Source: a bacterium
GTDB lineage: Bacteria > Ratteibacteria > UBA8468 > B48-G9 > JAFGKM01
Direction: 5' to 3'
Assembly (NCBI GenBank): GCA_021160565.1
Contig: JAGHCG010000259.1
Location: 1-7,557, forward strand
Length of the DNA stretch: 7,557 nt
Below, one piece after another: positions 1 through 5,457 of the stretch; within the stretch, counting starts at the first letter, position 1; each line of letters begins with the position of its first letter. The position numbers were made by a program, and so were the translations under genes. The notes beneath the pieces are model-generated. The model did no database searches. It saw nothing but the letters and a program-made list of their open reading frames with translations, and had not been told where the DNA came from.

Positions 1-440
1 ACTCCTGTCCCTTCTTTCTGATATTTTTCAAAACCCTCTGGATATTTGCTTTTCTTTTCTGAAGAAACATAAAGTTTTATTTTTTCTCCAAAATAAATTG
101 AAGAACCCTCAATAGAAAGAACTTTATTTTCATATGAAAGGTCTTTTTTACTCCACGATTTTATTTTTTTAAATGATTTACCATTATCTTCTGAAATAAA
201 TAAAGCAAGTTCAAGTCCTCTTTCTCCCTTACTCACTCCATATCTACTATCTCCTGCATTCCTGTATCTTCCTGTTAAAATTATCCTTCCTTCTTTATCT
301 TTTCTTATTTTCCCTCCTCCAAACCAGAAGCCTTTATTCCTTTCATACGGTTCAACTATCACCCTGCATTTTTCCTGGTCTATTAACTTTTTCCCCAGAT
401 TTATAAGTTTTTCCTCATATTCCTTTTCCAGTTTCTTCAT
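1..440 (-). CDS. Asp-box (BNR/sialidase-like) protein, N-terminal part only
   Basis: This reading frame opens with ATG at 440-438 behind a strong ribosome binding site and stays open for 146 codons to the window edge, so the C-terminus is missing. It has no signal peptide: the first 20 residues are charged (MKKLEKEYEEK...). Residues 83-90, SEDNGKSF, fit the Asp-box pattern S-x-D-x-G-x-x-F/W of sialidase-type beta-propellers. FWFGGG (38-43) and GRYRNAGDSRYG (57-68) look like propeller blade or active-site loop segments, which is a weaker inference. It starts 29 nt after the sulfatase stop codon, so it is probably the third gene of a sugar/sulfated-glycan module. One Asp box does not establish sialidase activity; a glycosidase or lyase of another propeller family, or a non-catalytic propeller, is equally possible. 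The frame is well supported, the function is not. Confidence 0.75.
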   Translation of the reverse strand, partial: MKKLEKEYEEKLINLGKKLIDQEKCRVIVEPYERNKGFWFGGGKIRKDKEGRIILTGRYRNAGDSRYGVSKGERGLELALFISEDNGKSFKKIKSWSKKDLSYENKVLSIEGSSIYFGEKIKLYVSSEKKSKYPEGFEKYQKEGTG

Positions 441-445
441 TCTTA

Positions 446-453
446 CACCTCCC
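446..453 (-). promoter_or_regulatory. Ribosome binding site of the Asp-box gene
   Basis: The coding strand reads GGGAGGTG followed by 5 nt and ATG. This fixes the start of the partial gene at 440, although the visible frame is truncated by the window edge. Confidence 0.8.
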
Positions 454-469
454 TTCTTTTCTTAGAACT

Positions 470-1906
470 TTACCATGTAGAAACTCTCTCTGGAGAAGGG
501 TCCATTGTAAAAACTGCCCTATCAAAACATTTCTTTATAAGTTGTTCTTTCTTCTCTCTATATTCCTTTTCATACCATAAATTATTGAATTCATAAGGGT
601 CTTCCTCTAAATTATACAATTCTCCTTCGTCTTTACCATGATAGACAACTATTTTATAATTCTGGTCTCTATACATTGTAGCATATACTTTTTCTCCATT
701 ATAAAGGACATGAGAATTATAATATTCTGAATAAATAGAGGATTTGTGGAAATCTGGTTCCTTTTTCCCTGTACAGATATCAAATAAACTTTTCCCCTGT
801 ATGGATTCTGGAATTTCCATACCCAGTATATCATAAAGTGTTGGCACTATATCCACAAGTTCAACAAGTGCATTTGAAACCAAATTCTTTTTAAATTTCT
901 CAGGATAGGAAATAATCAATGGTACTCTCACACATGGTTCATAAAAAAATGGGCCTTTAAGATATATTCCATGGTCTCCAAGTAATTCTCCATGGTCACT
1001 CATGAATATTATAACTGTATTTTCAAAAAGATTTTTCTCCTTCAAAAAATTTATAAGACGCCCAACCTGTTTATCAATTAAAGTAATCATTCCATAATAA
1101 GCAGCGGTTATTTTCTTCCTTTCAATAGGTGATAGAGAAACAAAAGAAATTCCCTTTCCTCCATATGCTCCAAAATGGTCAATTTTCTGAGTAAATGGTT
1201 TTGTTTCTAATTCACCTTCTTTATAAAGAGGTTCTGGTATTTCTTCTGGATTATACATATTAAAATACTCTTCAGGTGGGTCATATGCATCATGCGGGTC
1301 AAATATATTAATGCTTAAACACCAGGAGGAAGGTGTTTCTTCTATAAACTCCATTGCTTTTTCAATGCACCAGGTTGTTTGATGATATTCTTCAGGAACA
1401 CCCTTGGCCAGTAATGTTCTGGAAAAGTCTTCCTCTGGTCTGTATAATTCTTCCCATCTCACCCCTTTTTCTTTCAGCCATTTCTGATATGCATCTGCTT
1501 TTTCCCACTCTTTTGTTGGATAAGGATGATGGTTCCATAAAAATTTTGAATATCCATCATCTGTCCTTTCTTCAATTCTTCCACAGGCTGCTGCTATATG
1601 AAGTTTTCCAATAAGTCCACATGTATAACCAATTTCTGATAAAGTTTTTGTTATGAGTTTTTCATGTTTCGGAAAATATTTCTGACCATTCTGCCTGACT
1701 CCAACAGTTCTCGGGTATCTCCCAGTTAAAAAACTCGCCCTGCTTGCCTGACATAAAGGGTTTTGAGAATATGCTTTTGTAAAAACAACTCCTTCTTTTA
1801 TTAAACCATCAAGATTTGGTGTTTTTATATAGGGATTTCCAAGAGAATGAATGGTGTCTCCTCTCTGCTGGTCAGTACATATCCATAAAATATTTGGCTT
1901 TTTCAT
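470..1906 (-). CDS. Type I sulfatase, Cys-type (formylglycine-dependent)
   Basis: This is a full-length 478-residue member of the alkaline-phosphatase-fold sulfatases (S1), which hydrolyse sulfate esters using a formylglycine made from Cys. The signature is LCQASRASFLTGRYP, with the predicted formylglycine at C52 and the core C-x-A-x-R ending in R56. Candidate calcium ligands are D12 and Q13 in CTDQQRGD and D304/H305 in MSDHGE. Active-site candidates are K101 and H103 in GKLHIA, H205 in DPHDAY and K317. The C-terminal ELYNLEEDPYEFNNLW segment is typical of the family. The N-terminus (MKKPNILWICTDQQ) goes straight into the first beta strand with no signal peptide, so the enzyme should be cytoplasmic and act on imported sugars. 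The start lies 3 nt after the isomerase stop behind only a weak purine-rich ribosome binding site, suggesting translational coupling. No maturase (FGE or anSME) gene is in the window. The exact substrate cannot be read from sequence. Confidence 0.93.
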   Translation of the reverse strand: MKKPNILWICTDQQRGDTIHSLGNPYIKTPNLDGLIKEGVVFTKAYSQNPLCQASRASFLTGRYPRTVGVRQNGQKYFPKHEKLITKTLSEIGYTCGLIGKLHIAAACGRIEERTDDGYSKFLWNHHPYPTKEWEKADAYQKWLKEKGVRWEELYRPEEDFSRTLLAKGVPEEYHQTTWCIEKAMEFIEETPSSWCLSINIFDPHDAYDPPEEYFNMYNPEEIPEPLYKEGELETKPFTQKIDHFGAYGGKGISFVSLSPIERKKITAAYYGMITLIDKQVGRLINFLKEKNLFENTVIIFMSDHGELLGDHGIYLKGPFFYEPCVRVPLIISYPEKFKKNLVSNALVELVDIVPTLYDILGMEIPESIQGKSLFDICTGKKEPDFHKSSIYSEYYNSHVLYNGEKVYATMYRDQNYKIVVYHGKDEGELYNLEEDPYEFNNLWYEKEYREKKEQLIKKCFDRAVFTMDPSPERVSTW

Positions 1907-1909
1907 TTT

Positions 1910-3136
1910 TTATCTTCTTTCTTTTTCTATCTTTCTCTGATAGCCTGAATTTTTAAATTCTTTAATAGGTTCTGGTGGGAGACCTTTTTCCATCCTGCTT
2001 TTAAAAACAATTGGTCTTACATCTGAATTCATTAAAACATCATTGAAATACCTGTTTGCTCCAATAATATCTCCTTCAATTTGCAATTTCTTCAATTTTT
2101 CTGTATCCACAAGACATGCTTTAGCAAGAGAAATCTGAAGGGAATCAATTGAATGAATTACTGCCTCAATTCTATTTTCCAGCCCTGAAGCCTGGTCAAG
2201 TCCATAAAACCAGTTTTTACTTTTCACTTTATTTGAAACCACCTTACCTTTAACAAGATAATAAAAAATCCTTGCCATTTGAGGATTTGGTTCAACTGCA
2301 TGGTCATCATCTGCTGCATACCTTGTATTGAAATGAAAACCACATCTCACTCCTTCTGAAATTAAAATAGCAACAATTTGTTCCACATTAACTCCGTGAG
2401 GATGGTGTCCTAAATCAATCAATACTCCGGAATTTTTCTCTCTTAATTTTACGAGGAGGTAGGATGTTCCCCAATCAGGGATGGTGGTACTGTAAGTTCC
2501 GGGTTCAAAAAGTTTATATTCAATCAGTACAAAAACATCATCAGAAATTTTCTTATAAACCTCTTCAATACTCTCCTTCATCAATTTATAATTTTCATCA
2601 AGGTCAACCTGTCCTGGATATAAAGAGCCATCAGGAAACCAGAGAGAAATAACACCATTTCCAAATTTCTTAGCAATTTCAGAGGCAAAAATAGTCTGTC
2701 TGATATATCTCTCTCTGATTTTCTTTTCAGGATTGGTAAAACTTCCTCTGTGAGAACCAGAAAGGAAATAGGTGGGACTTACTGTTCCAAGTTCAAGATT
2801 TTTTTCCTTTACATATCCGTACGCCTTCTCAACAATTTTAAAATCGGGTTCAATTCCATCTTCAGAAAAATCCCATAAAACATGTGTCATAATTTTTTTT
2901 CCACATCCTGTAAGTTTATAAACAAAAGAAATATCATCTATTTTTTCATATAAATTTCTCGCTGCTCCTGGTGGAGTATATTTTCCAAACCTTCCTCCTC
3001 CAAAAGGACCAAAAACCCAGGAAGGAACTTCTACGTCAAAATTTTTAACTATTCTTATCGCTTCTTTAACTCTTTTTTCTCCAAATTCTTCTGAAAGTTG
3101 CAAAATCCCATTTTCAACCCATTTTTCAATCTTCAT
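1910..3136 (-). CDS. Sugar isomerase, L-rhamnose isomerase type (TIM barrel)
   Basis: This 408-residue protein resembles, from memory, the Pseudomonas stutzeri type of L-rhamnose isomerase along its whole length: VPSW..G.GG.RF near 37-50, THVLWD (84-89), PDGS (168-171), EYK..EP.TYST..DWGT (206-224), DLGHH (241-245), GFHFN (266-270) and a closing SGYQRKIEKER. Both metal sites are recognisable: E206, D241, H268 and D314 for the structural metal, and H244, D276 and D278 for the catalytic one. It would interconvert an aldose and a ketose, such as L-rhamnose and L-rhamnulose; this family is broad in substrate. I start at 3136 because AAAGGAGG sits 4 nt upstream; a longer frame from 3193 adds 19 residues encoded by a repeat-containing leader and lacks family similarity. 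It leads the isomerase-sulfatase-Asp-box cluster. A related sugar or sugar-acid isomerase is the main alternative. Confidence 0.87.
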   Translation of the reverse strand: MKIEKWVENGILQLSEEFGEKRVKEAIRIVKNFDVEVPSWVFGPFGGGRFGKYTPPGAARNLYEKIDDISFVYKLTGCGKKIMTHVLWDFSEDGIEPDFKIVEKAYGYVKEKNLELGTVSPTYFLSGSHRGSFTNPEKKIRERYIRQTIFASEIAKKFGNGVISLWFPDGSLYPGQVDLDENYKLMKESIEEVYKKISDDVFVLIEYKLFEPGTYSTTIPDWGTSYLLVKLREKNSGVLIDLGHHPHGVNVEQIVAILISEGVRCGFHFNTRYAADDDHAVEPNPQMARIFYYLVKGKVVSNKVKSKNWFYGLDQASGLENRIEAVIHSIDSLQISLAKACLVDTEKLKKLQIEGDIIGANRYFNDVLMNSDVRPIVFKSRMEKGLPPEPIKEFKNSGYQRKIEKERR

Positions 3137-3140
3137 TTTT

Positions 3141-3148
3141 CCTCCTTT
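3141..3148 (-). promoter_or_regulatory. Ribosome binding site deciding the isomerase start
   Basis: The coding strand reads AAAGGAGG, then AAAA, then ATG at 3136. It supports the downstream start over the in-frame ATG at 3193. The inverted-repeat arm at 3150-3162 ends one base before this site, so folding of that arm could influence ribosome access. Confidence 0.85.
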
Positions 3149-3149
3149 C

Positions 3150-3204
3150 AAGGCTAAACCTTTTCTCCAATGAAGAGACCAGTAAAGTGCCAAGGTTTAG
3201 CCTT
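3150..3204 (-). repeat. 13-bp perfect inverted repeat (possible leader hairpin)
   Basis: AAGGCTAAACCTT at 3150-3162 is the exact reverse complement of AAGGTTTAGCCTT at 3192-3204, with 29 nt between. In the minus-strand transcript it would form a 13-bp stem directly before the isomerase ribosome binding site. No U-run follows, so it is not a standard intrinsic terminator. It could be a regulatory leader hairpin, an operator, the end signal of the rnpB precursor, or a relic of a mobile repeat. Confidence 0.6.
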
Positions 3205-3225
3205 TAAGTGCCAAGGTTTATCCTT
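3185..3225. repeat. Two tandem 20-nt direct repeats, 21-nt period
   Basis: AAGTGCCAAGGTTTAGCCTT (3185-3204) and AAGTGCCAAGGTTTATCCTT (3206-3225) differ at one base (19 of 20 identical) and are separated by one T. The second copy ends exactly at the base beside the rnpB 3' end. The 13-nt 3' part is also found inverted at 3150-3162, making three copies of that core in 76 nt. Confidence 0.85.
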
Positions 3226-3568
3226 GAGGAGTGGCTGGTAAGCCGGATTCTGTTTTAAGGTGGTCATTCATCTTGGCCTGCAGTCACCTGCAGGCTCAAG
3301 CGGTCAACCCGGGTCTAAGGGGCAGGGAACCCATAACCCTGCTTGACCTTGCTCCAGGTGGGGTTTGCCTGGCTCCGCCTGTCACCAGACGGACGGTGAG
3401 CTCTTACCTCACCATTTCACCCTTATCCGCCAAAAAATGGCGGACGGTATAATTTCTGTGGCACTTTCCAGCCCTTGCGGGCTCCTCCTGTTAGGAGGCA
3501 CCCTCCCTGCTGGAGTCCGGACTTTCCTCCCGCCAGAAATATGGCGGGCGACCACCCCGCCACTCCTC
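3226..3568 (-). ncRNA. rnpB: RNase P RNA, bacterial class A
   Basis: This is the catalytic RNA of RNase P, which removes 5' leaders from pre-tRNAs. Conserved blocks on the minus strand, in order, are GAGGAAAGTCCGGACTCC (3529-3512), GGGTGCC, CCACAGAAA, AGGTGAGAGCTCACC-like AGGTAAGAGCTCACC (3409-3395), GGCAAACCCCACC, GGAGCAAGG, CAAGATGAATGACC (3275-3262) and ACAGAATCCGGCTTA (3253-3239). GAGGAGTGGC (3568-3559) pairs perfectly with GCCACTCCTC (3235-3226) to form P1, which sets both ends and a length of 343 nt. The GGT expected to pair with the tRNA CCA end is seen at 3331-3329. P3 is the CCCGCCA/TGGCGGG hairpin at 3529-3548. The layout matches class A (E. coli-like) RNAs rather than class B. The 5' end abuts the RNase HI stop codon and I see no promoter of its own, so it is probably cut from a longer transcript. 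Exact mature ends are inferred from P1. Confidence 0.96.
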
Positions 3569-3979
3569 TTAAAAAAGGGAATTTTGATTTTCAATGAACG
3601 AGTTTGCCAGATTATCAGCTTCTTTGTTTTCTTCTCTGGGAATATAAACTATACTAATCTTTTTAAAATTTTCAATCAATGACTTTGATACTGCATATAA
3701 TCTCTTTATCCATTCATTTTTTACTTTATATTCTCCATTAATCTGTTTTACCATCAGTTGACTGTCAGAGTAAATTGTAACACTTTCTGGATTATATTTT
3801 ACAGCAGAAATAAGAGAAAAAATGAGAGCGAAATATTCAGCAACATTGTTCGTGGTTATTCCTAAAAACCCTCCTCTTTTTTCAACAAGTTTTTTCTTCT
3901 CATCATAAATCAAAAATCCATATCCTGCCTTTCCAGGATTTCCCTTGGATGCTCCATCAATGTAAATAAACAATTTCAT
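3569..3979 (-). CDS. Ribonuclease HI family protein
   Basis: This 136-residue protein is a compact RNase HI, which cuts the RNA strand of RNA-DNA hybrids. The catalytic acids are visible: D8 in YIDGASKGNPG, E48 in TTNNVAEYFAL, D72 in IYSDSQLMVKQING and D122 in IPREENKEADNLAN. As in many short bacterial and plant-like RNase HI proteins, the histidine of the E. coli flexible loop has no clear counterpart. Its ATG shares one base with the zinc-ribbon gene's TAA (TAATG), and no good ribosome binding site precedes it, so it is probably translated by coupling. Its TAA at 3571-3569 is followed at the very next base by the first base of the RNase P RNA. No hybrid-binding extension, phosphatase fusion or signal peptide is present. 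I leave the symbol blank because several RNase HI paralogues share this architecture. Confidence 0.93.
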   Translation of the reverse strand: MKLFIYIDGASKGNPGKAGYGFLIYDEKKKLVEKRGGFLGITTNNVAEYFALIFSLISAVKYNPESVTIYSDSQLMVKQINGEYKVKNEWIKRLYAVSKSLIENFKKISIVYIPREENKEADNLANSFIENQNSLF

Positions 3980-4680
3980 TAATAAAGAATTCTGCTACAG
4001 TTTTCACACTGAACAATTTCTTTCTTTCTTTTAACTTTTTCTTCAATATAGGTGGGAACATGCATAAAACATCCTGTGCACGTCTCTCCTTCAAGTTTAC
4101 ATATGGCTATTCCATCTTTTTTATTTTTCCTTATTTTTTCATAAAGAGAATAAACCTCCTTATCTATCTTTTCAGCAATTTTTTCCCTTTCCTGTAATTT
4201 CCCTTCAAGTTCTTTCTTCAATTCTTCTATCCTTTTTCTTTTTTCCTCTATCTTTCTTTCAAATTCCTTTTTCATCATCTCTGATTTTTTCCTGAAATCC
4301 TCCTGTTTTTTTGCTATTTCATCATTTCTTTCCATTAAAATAAGAATTTCATCTTCTGTATCAGAGATTTTTTTCTTGAGATTTTCTATTTCTGCAAGGA
4401 CGGAGTTATACTCTTTATTTGTCTTTACTTCATTCAATCTGTTTTTCAATTTTTTAACTTCTTCTTCCAGTGCATGAAGTTCAAGTTCTTTCTCTCTCCT
4501 TTCCACCTGTAATTTTTTATGTTCTTCTTTTATAAAATTTAACTCGTTCAATTCTTTATTAAGTTGTTCCTGAAGTTGGTTTTTTAAAACAGGAAAAGAA
4601 GAAATCTCATTTTCTATTTCTCTTATTTCTTCATCTACTTTTTGCAATTCAATAAGTTTTTCAATTTCTTCCTTAATCAT
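3979..4680 (-). CDS. Coiled-coil protein with C4-type zinc ribbon (zf-RING_7 family)
   Basis: This 233-residue protein is a long charged helical hairpin followed by a small metal-binding domain. Residues 1-185 are nearly continuous heptad-rich coiled coil dominated by Lys and Glu, broken at the conserved LNEVKTNKEYNSVLAEIE region (82-99). The C-terminal ribbon has two CxxC pairs, C201/C204 (CTGC) and C225/C228 (CENC), likely binding one zinc ion. The family is widespread in bacteria and has been suggested to bind nucleic acid, but no precise role is settled to my knowledge. From memory, its gene lies beside RNase HI in other bacterial groups too, including actinobacteria, so the pairing is probably functional. 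The start has no ribosome binding site and lies about 10 nt after a strong -10 box, suggesting a leaderless mRNA. Cytoplasmic; no membrane segment or signal peptide. Confidence 0.9.
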   Translation of the reverse strand: MIKEEIEKLIELQKVDEEIREIENEISSFPVLKNQLQEQLNKELNELNFIKEEHKKLQVERREKELELHALEEEVKKLKNRLNEVKTNKEYNSVLAEIENLKKKISDTEDEILILMERNDEIAKKQEDFRKKSEMMKKEFERKIEEKRKRIEELKKELEGKLQEREKIAEKIDKEVYSLYEKIRKNKKDGIAICKLEGETCTGCFMHVPTYIEEKVKRKKEIVQCENCSRILY

Positions 4681-4688
4681 AGAAACTA

Positions 4689-4717
4689 ATATTATATTAT
4701 TTTTGATTTAAAGTCAA
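4689..4717 (-). promoter_or_regulatory. Sigma70 promoter for the zinc-ribbon/RNase HI/rnpB unit, likely leaderless
   Basis: The coding strand has TTGACT (4717-4712) and then TATAAT (4696-4691) at 15-nt spacing, or TAATAT (4694-4689) at the optimal 17-nt spacing. Either -10 box puts the first transcribed base within about 0-5 nt of the ATG at 4680. The bases before that ATG (ATTAGTTTCT) contain no Shine-Dalgarno. The upstream flank is A/T-tract rich. This is the only convincing promoter between queF and rnpB. Confidence 0.72.
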
Positions 4718-4754
4718 AAATAGATTTTTCAAAGAAAAAAATGAGTTTTCTATT

Positions 4755-5141
4755 CTACTTCGAGGGGGGATATTTTGCTTCAATTACAGATTTAATACCA
4801 CCTCTTGGATTGAACTCTCCTCTTACTTTAACCCATTTAGGCTTACATGCTTTTACAATGTCATGAAGAATTCTATTAACTGCATTTTCATAAAAAATCC
4901 CGAGGTTTCTGTATGCCTGAATATAAAATTTCAATGATTTAAGTTCAATAACCCACTTATCAGGTTCATATTCAATAGTTATTGTTCCAAAATCTGGCTG
5001 TCCTGTTTTTGGACAGAGAGAGGTGTATTCAGGAATAATTATTGTGATGGTATAGGATTTGAACTGATTTTCAAAACATTCTATTTCAGGGAGTTCTGCA
5101 TCAAGACCCTTTTTTGCAAATTCACTGTATTCTGAATTCAT
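4755..5141 (-). CDS. queF: NADPH-dependent 7-cyano-7-deazaguanine reductase (preQ0 reductase)
   Basis: This is a 128-residue unimodular QueF, which reduces the nitrile of preQ0 to the amine of preQ1 in queuosine tRNA modification, in the cytoplasm. The catalytic cysteine is C43 in TSLCPKTGQPDFG, with the acid D50 seven residues on. The QueF signature ELKSLKFY is at 66-73, and RNLGIFYENAVNRILHD follows, with E85 matching the substrate-binding Glu (E97 in Bacillus subtilis). FNPRGGI (110-116) is the conserved C-terminal motif. The residue before E85 is Tyr (Y84), where B. subtilis has His96. The ATG is 1 nt after the acylphosphatase stop and lacks a ribosome binding site, so translation is probably coupled. 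No other queuosine gene and no preQ1 riboswitch is visible nearby. After the stop, T-runs but no GC-rich stem are present, so I call no terminator. Confidence 0.95.
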   Translation of the reverse strand: MNSEYSEFAKKGLDAELPEIECFENQFKSYTITIIIPEYTSLCPKTGQPDFGTITIEYEPDKWVIELKSLKFYIQAYRNLGIFYENAVNRILHDIVKACKPKWVKVRGEFNPRGGIKSVIEAKYPPSK

Positions 5142-5142
5142 T

Positions 5143-5415
5143 TTAAAAAGTTATGGTAAAAGAATTAAATTCTCCCTTATACTCTTCCTCTATTTTTTCA
5201 ATTTCTCTTATATTTTTTCCAAGATACCCCTTTTTCAAATCATCAACAAATCTTTTAAGGTTTTCCTCTTCTCCTTCTGCAACAATTTCAACTCTCCCAT
5301 CTGGAAGATTTTTCACCCAGCCAGTTATTCCACACGAAAGGGCTATTCTCTCCGTATACCATCTGAAACCTACTCCCTGAACAATTCCACTTACAAATAG
5401 ATGATACCTTTTCAT
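5143..5415 (-). CDS. acyP: Acylphosphatase
   Basis: This 90-residue protein has the usual length and fold signature of acylphosphatase, a small cytoplasmic enzyme that hydrolyses carboxyl-phosphate bonds such as those of acetyl or carbamoyl phosphate. The phosphate-binding loop and catalytic Arg are in SGIVQGVGFRWY (R18), and the catalytic Asn is N36 in GWVKNLPDGRVEIVAEG. Both active-site residues are present, so it should be active. It lies 42 nt after groEL, separated by a perfect GC-rich hairpin, and has no Shine-Dalgarno: the bases before the ATG are CTCCCCAAAAA. It may be poorly translated or depend on ribosomes arriving from groEL. The queF start follows its stop after one base, making a two-gene unit. 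I see no separate promoter, so it probably depends on read-through from groESL. Confidence 0.93.
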   Translation of the reverse strand: MKRYHLFVSGIVQGVGFRWYTERIALSCGITGWVKNLPDGRVEIVAEGEEENLKRFVDDLKKGYLGKNIREIEKIEEEYKGEFNSFTITF

Positions 5416-5425
5416 TTTTTGGGGA

Positions 5426-5451
5426 GGGAGCCCCTACACAGAGGGGCTCCC
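5426..5451 (-). other. Perfect 10-bp GC-rich stem-loop between groEL and acylphosphatase
   Basis: GGGAGCCCCT and AGGGGCTCCC are exact reverse complements around a 6-nt loop; eight of the ten pairs are G-C in an otherwise AT-rich region. It begins 6 nt after the groEL stop codon. On the minus strand it is followed by TCCCCAAAAAATG and not by a U-run, so it is not a typical intrinsic terminator there; on the plus strand TTTTCC follows, but no plus-strand gene leads into it. A 3' stability or attenuation element for groESL mRNA is the likeliest reading. Confidence 0.75.
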
Positions 5452-5457
5452 TTTTCC

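Noticed and set aside
1354..1614. Plus-strand open frame inside the sulfatase gene
   Set aside because: It is a shadow of the sulfatase frame, which carries all family motifs; it has no ribosome binding site or recognisable domain.
3137..3193. A longer N-terminus for the sugar isomerase starting at 3193
   Set aside because: The extra 19 codons cover the inverted-repeat leader and the true Shine-Dalgarno, and homologous sequence starts only after 3136.
3150..3204. Intrinsic terminator after rnpB
   Set aside because: The stem lacks a following U-run and has a 29-nt loop; the bases after it are a ribosome binding site.
3175..3225. Sigma54-type promoter suggested by TTGGCACTT in the repeats
   Set aside because: The -24-like TTGGCAC is present twice, but neither copy has a GC at the required distance for a -12 element, and no activator gene is nearby.
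3185..3235. Integration (attachment) site of a genomic island at the rnpB 3' end
   Set aside because: The repeats do not copy the rnpB 3' end, and no integrase or transposase gene is in the window.
3231..3682. Open frames on both strands across 3231-3682
   Set aside because: They overlie the RNase P RNA; conserved RNA blocks and the P1 pairing explain the sequence, and the predicted peptides have no family resemblance or ribosome binding site.
4681..4754. Terminator after queF
   Set aside because: There are T-runs and short A/T self-complementary stretches but no GC-containing stem; the sequence is better explained as a promoter flank.
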